The notes below the pieces were generated by a model. That model saw only the letters and a list, made by a program, of their open reading frames with translations. It had not been told where the DNA came from and did no database searches. DNA of 64,000 nt, from contig NZ_QBDT01000001.1 of assembly GCF_004124325.1 (NCBI RefSeq), forward strand, positions 3,100,001-3,164,000. Reading direction: 5' to 3'. Shown here one piece after another: positions 7,879-15,194 of the stretch. Positions within the stretch are counted from its first letter, which is position 1. Every line of letters begins with the position of its first letter. The position numbers were made by a program, and so were the translations under genes. This DNA is from Streptomyces sp. L2. Lineage in GTDB: Bacteria; Actinomycetota; Actinomycetes; Streptomycetales; Streptomycetaceae.

Positions 7879-7912
7879 CGCGAGGCCGCCCCCGGCAGGG
7901 GACGGCCTCGCG
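7879..7912 (-). terminator. Hairpin between rpmG and the HadA-like gene
   Basis: Arms of about 15 bp with one mismatch (7879-7893 and 7898-7912) directly after the rpmG stop. It probably ends or attenuates the tRNA-rpmG transcript. Confidence 0.7.
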
Positions 7913-7923
7913 TACGAGCCTGT

Positions 7924-8088
7924 TTATCGCGTTTCGCGGTGCGCGGTGTGCGCGTTGCAACGCGGGCAGTGCTTCTTCATCTCAAGACGGTCCGGGTTGT
8001 TACGCCGGTTCTTCTTGGTGATGTAGTTCCGCTCCTTGCACTCCACGCAGGCCAGCGTGATCTTCGGGCGGACGTCGGTGGCAGCCAC
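7924..8088 (-). CDS. rpmG: 50S ribosomal protein L33
   Basis: A 54-aa L33, a small protein of the large ribosomal subunit near the E site. The zinc-ribbon cysteines are intact: CVEC near residues 14-17 and CPRC near 41-44, so this is the zinc-binding (C+) form. The middle reads [17 protein letters not shown], the L33 signature. Translation starts at GTG 8088 after an AGGAG ribosome site. The gene follows tRNA-Met and tRNA-Thr on the same strand and is followed by a hairpin, so it is probably part of a tRNA-rpmG transcript. Streptomyces often carries a zinc-free paralogue elsewhere. Confidence 0.96.
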   Translation of the reverse strand: MAATDVRPKITLACVECKERNYITKKNRRNNPDRLEMKKHCPRCNAHTAHRETR

Positions 8089-8178
8089 GTGAGTGCTCCT
8101 AGGACGAACGGATTGACTGATTTAACGCAAGCAAGAGTAGCCGATCGAAGGACCGACCCCGCAATCGGCTACTGTCAG

Positions 8179-8251
8179 TAGCGGTGACCGGACTTGAACC
8201 GGTGACACAGCGATTATGAGCCGCTTGCTCTACCGACTGAGCTACACCGCT
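8179..8251 (-). tRNA. tRNA-Met (CAT)
   Basis: A 73-nt cloverleaf with acceptor AGCGGTG/CACCGCT, D-arm TAGCTCAGTCGGTAGAGC, anticodon loop CTCATAA and T-arm GGTTCAAGTCC. The paired first base suggests the elongator rather than the initiator. CCA is not encoded. It lies 45 bp downstream of tRNA-Thr. Confidence 0.95.
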
Positions 8252-8296
8252 TTGATGAGATCAGCCCCGCCTCGCGACGGGAACCTCTCACACCAG

Positions 8297-8369
8297 AGCC
8301 CCAAAACGGAATCGAACCGTTGACCTTCTCCTTACCATGGAGACGCTCTGCCGACTGAGCTATTGGGGC
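8297..8369 (-). tRNA. tRNA-Thr (GGT)
   Basis: A 73-nt cloverleaf: acceptor GCCCCAA/TTGGGGC, anticodon loop ATGGTAA giving anticodon GGT, T-arm GGTTCGATTCC. CCA is not encoded. It is the first gene of the tRNA-Thr, tRNA-Met, rpmG run, an order shared with mycobacteria. Confidence 0.95.
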
Positions 8370-8380
8370 GAGCGATGAAG

Positions 8381-8410
8381 ACATTACACGCTCCGCCGCC
8401 GTTCGCCCAA
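8381..8410 (-). promoter_or_regulatory. Candidate promoter of the tRNA-Thr/tRNA-Met/rpmG transcript
   Basis: On the minus strand, TTGGGC (8410-8405) and TAATGT (8386-8381) are separated by 18 bp. The -10 element ends 11 bp before the tRNA-Thr 5' end. Confidence 0.5.
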
Positions 8411-8721
8411 ATCCGTATCCATGCCCTCACGGCGACCCGTGCCCGGGGTCCCCTGACCGCCCCTCGACCGCCCCATCGGCCCCGCGTGAGCCGCCCGTTC
8501 ACGCACGCGGACCGCCGGCACCGGACGGGCGGCGGCACAGCGCCGCGAGGAACGCACGTACCGCCCTGGGGGGACCCGCCGGTACGACTATTGCGCTCCT
8601 CCGCGACCCGCGCGGCTCGCCACCCTAGGCTCGACCCACTCTGCGTGATCTTGACTCCTCCGTCCGCCCCTCCCCGGTCCCCAGCCCCCGGCCCTCTCTC
8701 TCCCCGATCTCCTGGAGTGCG
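8411..8721. other. Intergenic region before the amidohydrolase-like gene
   Basis: A 311-bp stretch between the tRNA promoter and the next gene. It is very GC-rich at 8430-8590. A GGAG ribosome site lies just before 8722. I see no convincing gene, repeat or structured RNA. Confidence 0.4.
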
Positions 8722-9990
8722 ATGCCCGACAGCCAGCCGCAGCCGCCCTCGTCGTCGAACTCGCCGGGATCCTCCACAGGGCCCGATCAGGCCGCCCTCC
8801 TGCTGTGCGGAGCGCGGCTGACCGACGGCCGGACCGTGGACGTACGGCTGGGCGGCGGGCGGATCGAAGCGGTCGGTACGGCGGGCAGCCTCGCCCCGGG
8901 TCCGGCCCGGACGAGCGCCGCGCGCGTGGACCTGAGCGGCTACCTGCTCCTCCCGGCGCCGGCCGAGCCGCACGCGCACGCGGACACGGCCCTGACCGCA
9001 GAACCAGATGGCCCGGTCTCGTACGCCCCCGAGGACGTCCAGCGCCGGGCGACGGAAGCGGCGCTGCTCCAGCTCGGTCACGGCGCGACCGCGTTGCGCG
9101 CACACGTGCGCGTGGGCGACCTCCAGGGCCTCGGTGCCCTGGGCGCCGTCCTCCAGGCCCGCCGTTCCCTGCGGGGACTCGTGGAGCTGACCACGGTGGC
9201 GATGCCGCGGGTGCTGACCGGGGTGGCCGGGGCGGAGGGGCTCGCCGTGCTGCGGGACGCGGTGAAGATGGGGGCGTCCGTCGTGGGCGGCTGCCCCGAC
9301 CTGGACCCGGATCCAGCCGGCTATGTGGAGGCGGTCCTGGAGGTCGCCTCGGAGCACGGCTGCCCGGTGGACCTCCACACGGACGCCGCCGACCCGGCCC
9401 GGCTGTCGCGTCTCGCGGCGATGGCGGGGGGTCTGCGCCCCGGCGTGGCGATCGGCCCGTGCTCCGGACTCGCGCGCCTGCCCGGCGAGGCGGCGGGCCG
9501 GCTCGCGGACCAGCTGGCGGCGGCCGGGGTGACCGTGGTGTGCCTGCCCCAGGGCGGCTGCGACGGCGTGGACCTGCGGGGCACGGCTCCGGTACGGCTG
9601 CTGCGCGCGGCCGGGGTACGGGTCGCGGCGGGCAGCGGCGCCCTGCGGGACATGTCCAACCCGGTCGGCCGGGGCGACCCGCTGGAGGCCGCTTACCTGC
9701 TCGCCTCACGTGGCGGCCTGCGCCCCGAGGACGCCTACGACGCGGTCAGCGCCTCGTCCCGTGCCGTCCTCGGGCTGCCCCGGGTACGCGTGGAGGCGGG
9801 CTTCCCCGCCGAGCTCCTGGCCGTCCGCGGCGACCACCTGGCGGGCGCGCTCTCGCTGGCGTACAGCCGCATCGTCGTCCACCGGGGCCGCGTGGTGGCC
9901 CGTACGAGCGCGGTCCGCGAGTACTGCAACACGGCGGCGTCGTCGTCCGATCCGGGCCTGCCACGGCAGGGTCGCGGCGAGTTGTCCTGA
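8722..9990 (+). CDS. Cytosine-deaminase-like amidohydrolase, apparently lacking key metal ligands
   Basis: Predicted 422-aa protein with the fold of CodA-type amidohydrolases. EPHAHADTALTAE (His84, His86) matches the first metal site and VDLHTDAAD (His219) the third His. The usual Glu after that His is Ala. The usual SHxxSL motif reads GPCSGL (His replaced). The usual Asp in the GTDNVRDP-type motif reads GSGALRDMSNP. GRGDPLE and the C-terminal strand domain are still conserved, so the fold is intact while three of the residues needed for metal binding and deamination are missing. It may be a pseudoenzyme or a binding protein. ATG 8722 follows a CTGGAG ribosome site. Confidence 0.75.
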   Translation: MPDSQPQPPSSSNSPGSSTGPDQAALLLCGARLTDGRTVDVRLGGGRIEAVGTAGSLAPGPARTSAARVDLSGYLLLPAPAEPHAHADTALTAEPDGPVSYAPEDVQRRATEAALLQLGHGATALRAHVRVGDLQGLGALGAVLQARRSLRGLVELTTVAMPRVLTGVAGAEGLAVLRDAVKMGASVVGGCPDLDPDPAGYVEAVLEVASEHGCPVDLHTDAADPARLSRLAAMAGGLRPGVAIGPCSGLARLPGEAAGRLADQLAAAGVTVVCLPQGGCDGVDLRGTAPVRLLRAAGVRVAAGSGALRDMSNPVGRGDPLEAAYLLASRGGLRPEDAYDAVSASSRAVLGLPRVRVEAGFPAELLAVRGDHLAGALSLAYSRIVVHRGRVVARTSAVREYCNTAASSSDPGLPRQGRGELS

Positions 9991-10147
9991 GCCGGGCGGG
10001 GAGCGGCTGCCGGGGGATGTTGTCGGGCGCGTGTCGGGGCACGGCGGCGGCGCGTGTCAGGGCACGGCGGCGCGGGCCCACCGGCGGTTCCCGGCGCGCC
10101 GGTAACTCGTGCGGCGGAGGCGGCCCTTCGGGCGTACGGTCGGTCCC

Positions 10148-10804
10148 ATGCGCATTGTCATCGCTGGTGGTCATGGTCAGATCGCGTTGAGGCTGGAGCG
10201 GCTGCTCGCCGCGCGCGGGGACGAGGTCGCGGGGATCATCCGCGCGGCGGAGCAGGGCGACGACCTGAGGGCGGCCGGCGCGGAGCCCGTTCTGCTGGAC
10301 CTGGAGTCCGCCTCGGTCGAGGAGGCGGCGGCGTGTCTGCGGGGCGCCGACGCTGCGGTCTTCGCGGCGGGCGCGGGCCCGGGCAGCGGTACGTCCCGCA
10401 AGGACACGGTGGACCGGGGCGCGGCGGTGCTGTTCGCGGACGCGGCCGTCAGCGCGGGCGTACGCCGTTTCGTGGTGGTCTCCTCCATGGGCGCCGACCC
10501 CGCGCACCAGGGCGACGACGTGTTTGACGTCTACCTGCGCGCCAAGGGAGAGGCCGACGCGTACGTCACCCGTCAGGACGCCCTCGACTGGACGATCCTG
10601 CGGCCCGGCGCGCTGACGAACGACGCGGGCACCGGCCTGGTCCGCCTGGAGGCGCACACCGGGCGCGGTCCGGTCCCGCGGGACGACGTGGCCGCCGTCC
10701 TGGCGGAACTGGTGGACACCCCGGCCACGGCCGGTCTGACGCTGGAGCTGATCAGTGGCTCGGCCCCGGTGTCGGTGGCGGTGAAGTCGGTAGCGGGGAA
10801 CTGA
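10148..10804 (+). CDS. NmrA-like/SDR NAD(P)-binding protein
   Basis: Predicted 218-aa single-domain Rossmann protein. It begins MRIVIAGGHGQIALRLERLL, where GGHGQIA replaces the more usual GATGxxG, as in YwnB/YfmJ-like atypical SDRs. FVVVSSMGA and DWTILRPGAL are the conserved strand ends. The catalytic Tyr-Lys region reads YLRAKGEAD, close to the atypical-SDR YxxxK. The likely role is reduction of, or redox sensing through, NADPH; the substrate is unknown. ATG 10148 is chosen because the Rossmann strand starts immediately; an upstream in-frame start at 10109 would add an Arg-rich leader without a strand. It stands alone. Confidence 0.8.
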   Translation: MRIVIAGGHGQIALRLERLLAARGDEVAGIIRAAEQGDDLRAAGAEPVLLDLESASVEEAAACLRGADAAVFAAGAGPGSGTSRKDTVDRGAAVLFADAAVSAGVRRFVVVSSMGADPAHQGDDVFDVYLRAKGEADAYVTRQDALDWTILRPGALTNDAGTGLVRLEAHTGRGPVPRDDVAAVLAELVDTPATAGLTLELISGSAPVSVAVKSVAGN

Positions 10805-10869
10805 GGCGGCCCGCCACAAGTCGACACGGCCGCCCACCTCAGTGGCCGGCCCGGCCCGGCCTCGTCCGG

Positions 10870-11082
10870 TCAGAAGAGCGGCAACTGCCCGGGAAAGTGC
10901 GGCACAACGTACCCGTCCAACGCCGGCTGGACGGCCCCGAGTTGCGCCTGCTGCCGCGACCCGGAACAGGAGACGAGTTCCCCGTTCTCCCGCGCCCCGG
11001 GCGGATCGTGCCGGGCGAACCGCCCGGCGACGACGGCGATCTCACGGCGGCACACGGGACAGGTTCTCCGACGGGACGACAT
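10870..11082 (-). CDS. Small zinc-ribbon-like conserved hypothetical protein
   Basis: A 70-aa protein with CPVCRREIAV near the N-terminus and an isolated Cys in VSCSGS, preceded by HDPPG. CxxC plus His and Cys could bind one zinc. The C-terminus is Gln/Pro-rich (PHFPGQLPLF). I do not recognise a function. It lies between the NmrA-like gene and tRNA-Tyr, on the strand opposite to the NmrA gene. Similar short proteins occur in other Streptomyces from recall, but the size makes the call moderate. Confidence 0.6.
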   Translation of the reverse strand: MSSRRRTCPVCRREIAVVAGRFARHDPPGARENGELVSCSGSRQQAQLGAVQPALDGYVVPHFPGQLPLF

Positions 11083-11138
11083 GCCGTCAGTGTGCCCCCA
11101 CCCGGCCCGGACCTACCGCCCCGCGCCCCAACACGAAG

Positions 11139-11181
11139 AAACCCCCTCCGACCTGCCGAAAAGGCTGGTCGAAGAGGGTTT
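11139..11181 (-). terminator. Terminator of tRNA-Tyr
   Basis: Imperfect hairpin AAACCCCCTCCGACC / GGTCGAAGAGGGTTT with a short A-rich loop, starting 10 bp after the tRNA-Tyr 3' end. Confidence 0.7.
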
Positions 11182-11190
11182 CATCCCGTG

Positions 11191-11272
11191 TGGCGGCGCC
11201 AGGATTCGAACCTGGGAAGGCTGAGCCGGCAGATTTACAGTCTGCTCCCTTTGGCCGCTCGGGCACACCGCC
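11191..11272 (-). tRNA. tRNA-Tyr (GTA)
   Basis: An 82-nt class II tRNA with a long variable arm. Acceptor GGCGGTG pairs with CGCCGCC through one G-U, the anticodon loop CTGTAAA gives GTA, and the T-arm is GGTTCGAATCC. CCA is not encoded. No integrase or duplicated 3' end is seen nearby. Confidence 0.95.
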
Positions 11273-11498
11273 GGGTTGTGCTGCCCGGCGAACCCCGCTT
11301 TTCGGCGGTGCTCCCCGGCAACGACGTAAACAATACCCGATGCAGAGGGGTGCTTCGCCACCCGATTGATCTCCACCCTGAGGGCGTGGGGTGGCTAGGC
11401 TGGTGCGGATGTGGCCCGGCGGTGTGCCGGGCCCGGCGGCCGTCACCGCACAGCCGGCACGCACCCGATTCGCACCCCGATACAAGGAGCCACAGGAC

Positions 11499-11987
11499 AT
11501 GGCCGACTCCAGTTTCGACATCGTCTCGAAGGTCGAGCGGCAGGAGGTCGACAACGCCCTCAACCAGGCCGCGAAGGAGGTCTCGCAGCGCTACGACTTC
11601 AAGGGTGTGGGCGCCTCGATCGCCTGGTCCGGTGACAAGATCCTGCTGGAGGCGAACTCCGAGGAACGGGTCAAGGCGGTCCTCGACGTCTTCCAGTCCA
11701 AGCTGGTCAAGCGCGGTATCTCGCTGAAGGCGCTGGACGCGGGCGAGCCCCAGCTGTCCGGCAAGGACTACAAGATCTCCGCGTCGATCCAGGAGGGCAT
11801 CTCCCAGGACAACGCGAAGAAGGTGGCGAAGATCATCCGCGACGAGGGCCCGAAGGGCGTGAAGGCCCAGGTGCAGGGTGACGAGCTGCGGGTCAGCTCC
11901 AAGAGCCGCGACGACCTGCAGACCGTGATCTCCCTGCTGAAGGGCAAGGACTTCGACTTCGCCCTGCAGTTCGTGAACTACCGGTAG
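11499..11987 (+). CDS. YajQ-family nucleotide-binding protein
   Basis: Predicted 162-aa YajQ-family (UPF0234) protein with two ferredoxin-like subdomains. It begins [20 protein letters not shown], the family signature, and contains SQRYDFKG and LQFVNYR at the usual positions. Family members bind nucleotides, including cyclic di-GMP in some bacteria, and can act as effector or chaperone-like proteins; binding has not been shown for this sequence. Because c-di-GMP controls Streptomyces development, a signalling role is possible. ATG 11499 follows an AAGGAG ribosome site. The gene is monocistronic, divergent from tRNA-Tyr. Confidence 0.93.
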   Translation: MADSSFDIVSKVERQEVDNALNQAAKEVSQRYDFKGVGASIAWSGDKILLEANSEERVKAVLDVFQSKLVKRGISLKALDAGEPQLSGKDYKISASIQEGISQDNAKKVAKIIRDEGPKGVKAQVQGDELRVSSKSRDDLQTVISLLKGKDFDFALQFVNYR

Positions 11988-12083
11988 TCCGGCAGGACAC
12001 CGGCGCCGGCTCGGCGAGCCGGACCCGCGCGCGAGGGGCGGGGCCCGTCCGGGTGCCCGCCCTTCGCCGCGTCCGGGCGCGGT

Positions 12084-12350
12084 TCAGTCGCGCGAGTTGC
12101 CGAACAGGATGCGGTAGACGATCAGCAGGACCAATGAGCCTCCCACCGCCGCCGCCCAGGTGGCGCCGTCGTAGAAGTGCTTGCTGACCGGGTGGTCCAG
12201 CCAGCGCGCGGAGATCCAACCGCCGATGAACGCGCCCGCGACGCCGATGAGGGTCGTCCCGATGAAGCCGCCCGGGTCGCGCCCCGGAAGCAGCAGCTTG
12301 GCGATGGCCCCGGCCAGCAGCCCCAGAATGATCCAACCGATGATGCTCAT
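12084..12350 (-). CDS. GlsB/YeaQ/YmgE-family stress-response membrane protein
   Basis: An 88-aa integral membrane protein with about three transmembrane helices. MSIIGWIILGLLAGAIAKLL at the N-terminus and GTTLIGVAGAFIGGW in the middle are the Gly-rich helices of the transglycosylase-associated protein family (GlsB, YeaQ, YmgE). Members are induced by envelope or general stress in other bacteria, with unknown biochemistry. An insertion in the loop (SARWLDHPVSKHFYDG) is longer than in E. coli members. It is monocistronic with about 160 bp to the next gene upstream. Confidence 0.88.
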   Translation of the reverse strand: MSIIGWIILGLLAGAIAKLLLPGRDPGGFIGTTLIGVAGAFIGGWISARWLDHPVSKHFYDGATWAAAVGGSLVLLIVYRILFGNSRD

Positions 12351-12512
12351 GCCGTGAACCTGCCCTCCCGTGCCACGCCCGCACTGTTCCGCCCGTGTGA
12401 AATCGGTTCGGATCGTCCGTCGAGCGCGTGTTCGTGCCGTGTTGAGGAAGAGGACGCCCCGGGTCCGTCACCTGGTTGCGGCCGGCACACGGGTGCGACG
12501 CAGCGGTGACTC

Positions 12513-13082
12513 CTAGGCCACCTCGGCGCGGGCCGTGCGTATGCGGAACTCCGTCCAGGGAGCCAGGTCGTCCGTTCCGTCGTTGGTCTCCTCGTACCAG
12601 CCGGCACGGTCGAGCCAGGTGCGCAGCCAGTCGGTGAGGGTGGGCGCGTCCACGTACCACGCGGTGTCGGCGTCGTGGGCGTTCGGCTCGAAGAGCAGGA
12701 CCGGGGCTTGAGGACTACGGCAGTCCACGCACGCGTACATCCCGCAGCCCCAGTGGGACACCGGCAGGACACCCTCGGGCCAGGGCCAGTCCGGGTCCTC
12801 GCTGCCGTCCTTGCGGTGGGCGAGGTACTGGGCGACGGCGGCGGGTTCGCCGGAGGGCGCGCTGTCGAGCAGCGGCAGCAGGCCGTAGGAGGGACCGAAG
12901 CCGCCGTCACCCACGCGGCGGTAGAGCGCGGCGAGGAGGGGCGGCAGGCGGAAGCCGAGCGCGGTCTCGGCCCGGTCGAGCGTGGCCGCGTCGACGGGGG
13001 CGGGCAGGGAGGTCCAGCCCCAGGGCCGGGAGGCGCGGGCCTCGGCCGCCACACGTGTCAGCAACTGCTCGGTCTCGGTCAT
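12513..13082 (-). CDS. SMI1/KNR4 (SUKH) family protein
   Basis: Predicted 189-aa SUKH-domain protein. LDRAETALGFRLPPLLAALY followed by RRVGDGGFGPSYGLLPL is the SMI1/KNR4 signature. The C-terminal part, with WYVDAPTLTDWLRTWL, matches the remaining helices. Bacterial SUKH proteins are often immunity proteins to polymorphic toxins, but stand-alone copies like this, with no adjacent toxin, may simply be scaffold or housekeeping proteins. ATG 13082 is the most likely start, since the upstream frame to 13190 has no SUKH sequence. The isolated context gives no further hint. Confidence 0.75.
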   Translation of the reverse strand: MTETEQLLTRVAAEARASRPWGWTSLPAPVDAATLDRAETALGFRLPPLLAALYRRVGDGGFGPSYGLLPLLDSAPSGEPAAVAQYLAHRKDGSEDPDWPWPEGVLPVSHWGCGMYACVDCRSPQAPVLLFEPNAHDADTAWYVDAPTLTDWLRTWLDRAGWYEETNDGTDDLAPWTEFRIRTARAEVA

Positions 13083-13394
13083 GGCTTCATCATGCAAGAC
13101 GCCACTGACATTCGGTCGCGCCTGTGGACAACTCGGCCATTGTGGAAAACTCCGGCGGACAAGGGTCCTTGACGGACACTCAGGCGGCACTCGGGCAGGG
13201 CTCGGGCGTCAGGCAGACGGGCAGGGCAGCGACGCCCTTCGCCTCAGGGCGTTCCGAACGGGCTCGTGCCGTCAGATGGCCCCACGCCCGTCGCATGCGC
13301 CACGAGCGGCCTTCCGTTTAACAGGAACGCGCGCCCGGCTGATACTTGTGTTCAGCAGACAGTGCCGGCGGAGCGACCTGGAGAGGTGCCGATC
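13083..13394. other. Intergenic region with two DnaA-box-like sequences
   Basis: A 312-bp gap between divergent genes. TTGTCCACA occurs on the minus strand at 13131-13123 and TTTTCCACA at 13149-13141, 18 bp apart. The rest is featureless. The GAGAGGTG before 13395 could serve as the ribosome site of the YccF gene. Confidence 0.45.
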
Positions 13395-13796
13395 ATGAAG
13401 GTGTTCAACCTGCTGCTCAACATCCTGTGGCTGATCCTGTGCGGCCTCTGGATGGCGGTCGGCTACCTGATCGCCGCCCTGATCTGCTTCGTTCTGATCA
13501 TCACCATCCCGTTCGGCATCGCGTCGCTGCGCATCGCGGGGTTCGTGCTCTGGCCCTTCGGGCGGACGACCGTCGAGCGGCCGGACGCCGGGGCGGGATC
13601 GTTCATCGGCAACGTGATCTGGGTGATCTTCGCGGGCTGGTGGCTGGCACTCGCTCACCTGGTCACGAGCATCCCGCTGTTCCTGTCGATCATCGGTATC
13701 CCGTTCGGGTGGGCCAACCTGAAACTGATCCCCATCTCCCTGATGCCGCTGGGACGTGAGGTGGTCCCGTCGGACGCGGGATTCGCCGGGCGCTGA
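13395..13796 (+). CDS. YccF-domain inner-membrane protein
   Basis: Predicted 133-aa membrane protein with two copies of the YccF domain. Each copy is a hydrophobic helix pair ending in a Pro-Phe-Gly motif: IITIPFGIASLRIAGF in the first half and SIIGIPFGWANLKLI in the second. LWPFGR and LMPLGR close the copies. Function is not established in any member that I know of. ATG 13395 follows a GAGAGGTGCCGATC leader and begins with the first hydrophobic helix, so it is preferred to the upstream in-frame ATG at 13266. It is monocistronic. Confidence 0.88.
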   Translation: MKVFNLLLNILWLILCGLWMAVGYLIAALICFVLIITIPFGIASLRIAGFVLWPFGRTTVERPDAGAGSFIGNVIWVIFAGWWLALAHLVTSIPLFLSIIGIPFGWANLKLIPISLMPLGREVVPSDAGFAGR

Positions 13797-13892
13797 GCGC
13801 ACACGGCGGAATCCGCAGCCTGGGTGCCATCGAGCCCGCCCCCGTCCACCCGCGCGGGATGACCGCCGTGGCCGTCATGACCGCCATGGCCG

Positions 13893-14792
13893 TCACTGAG
13901 CGTCCGCGTGCCCCCGCGCCGCCTCCTCGGGCGTCCTGGGGCTGTCCGCCGCGGGGATGCGGGACAGGGCGAAGACGCCCGTGACGATCAGCGCGATGCC
14001 CAGGACCTCGGGGACCAGCCACCAACCGGCCCTGACGTGCTCCTCATAGACGAGGATGCCCAGCGTCAGACTCACCGTGGCGTCGCCGAGGGTGAGCGCG
14101 GGCTGCGAGGCGACGAGCGGCCCCGCCTGCATCGCGTTCTCCAGCAGGAACAGCGCGGCCACCCCGGCCGCCCCGAACGCGTAGCTCTGCCAGGAGAGGA
14201 AGAACGCCACCAGCCCGTCGTCGGCCAGGATGTGCATCGCTGTCTTCATCAGCCCCGCCGTCAGCGCGTAGCTGACGGCCGCCGCCGTACCCAGCATGGC
14301 CGCACGCGCCCGTCCCTCGGGGCGTTTGAGGGCCACCAGGGACAGCACGACGACGACTCCCGCGCAGACGGCCAGCGCGGGCAGCCAGCGGTCGATCTCC
14401 ACGCGCGTCCGGTTGCCCGAGGGCGACGCGCCGGCCAGCGCCACCCCCAGCCCCGCCACCACCCCGGCCACCGCGAACCAGGCGAGGCGGGGCATGCCGT
14501 GGTGGGCGAAGAGCGACGCCACGAGCAGAGTGAACGGCAGTTCGAGGACGAACAGCGGCTGCACGATCGTCAGCGCGCCCGTCACCAGCGCCAACGCCTG
14601 GAACACCCCCGCGAGGATCACCGTGAGAATCCCGGCGAGCCAGACGGGCCGCCGCAGCAGGTCGAGGATCAGCCCCGCGCGGAATCCCTGTGACCGGGGC
14701 ACGCTGAGGGCCGCCCGGCGCTGAAGCACCGTGGCGAAGGCATTGCTCAGCGCCGCTGACAGGGCGAAGAACACCGGCAGCAGGAAGTGCAC
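13893..14792 (-). CDS. DMT-family (EamA-like) membrane transporter
   Basis: Predicted 299-aa inner-membrane protein with about nine to ten hydrophobic helices arranged as two EamA-like halves. It begins HFLLPVFFALSAALSNAFAT, with QRRAAL and TIVQPLFVLELPF following, as in the DMT transporters annotated in many Streptomyces. The substrate is unknown. The open frame extends upstream to 14957, but that part is low-complexity Arg/Pro sequence over repeats. GTG 14792, with GGGGAAG just before it, puts the first helix at the N-terminus and is preferred, although the ribosome-site spacing is short. The C-terminus after residue 280 is polar. Confidence 0.75.
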   Translation of the reverse strand: MHFLLPVFFALSAALSNAFATVLQRRAALSVPRSQGFRAGLILDLLRRPVWLAGILTVILAGVFQALALVTGALTIVQPLFVLELPFTLLVASLFAHHGMPRLAWFAVAGVVAGLGVALAGASPSGNRTRVEIDRWLPALAVCAGVVVVLSLVALKRPEGRARAAMLGTAAAVSYALTAGLMKTAMHILADDGLVAFFLSWQSYAFGAAGVAALFLLENAMQAGPLVASQPALTLGDATVSLTLGILVYEEHVRAGWWLVPEVLGIALIVTGVFALSRIPAADSPRTPEEAARGHADAQ

Positions 14793-14926
14793 CTTCCCCA
14801 GGGTGACGAGATCGGCGCCGATCCGCGATCCGAGCGGCACGGGTGCCCTGCGGGGGCCGTACGACCGGCGGAACCCGAGGAACGGGCGGGACCCCGGGGA
14901 GGGAAGCGGTGCGACTTCCGGGACCC

Positions 14927-15034
14927 GCGCCCCGTACGACCGCCGCGCCCCGCACAACGGCCGCGCCCCGTACGACCGGCGCGCCCCGCACGACCGGCGT
15001 GCCCCTCACGACCCCGCGCGCCCCTCACGGCCAT
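14927..15034. repeat. Tandem array of about six 18-bp units
   Basis: Units beginning GCGCCCCGTACGACCGGC or close variants start at 14927, 14945, 14963 and 14981 and continue in degenerate form to 15034. The array fills the intergenic region between the divergent DMT and MFS genes. Confidence 0.85.
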
Positions 15035-15082
15035 CGGCCCGGCCGCCCCGAGACCGCCATCGGCCCGGCCGCCCCGAGACCG
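15031..15082. repeat. Exact 26-bp direct duplication
   Basis: CCATCGGCCCGGCCGCCCCG plus AGACCG is present twice back to back (15031-15056, 15057-15082), immediately after the 18-bp array. The rest of the gap to 15194 is GC-rich, with a GAGAGGAG ribosome site before the MFS gene. Confidence 0.9.
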
Positions 15083-15194
15083 CCACCGGCGCCCGGCGTC
15101 GGATCGCGGGCCGGCTGTCCGGCGCCGAGAATGAGCACGAGGGCGCTCTGCCCGCCACGGTCCCGCGACGGCGTCGCCGAGAGGAGCGGACCGG

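Noticed and set aside
8179..11272. Possible integration site of a mobile element at the tRNA genes
   Set aside because: No integrase, excisionase or duplicated tRNA end is seen near tRNA-Met, tRNA-Thr or tRNA-Tyr.
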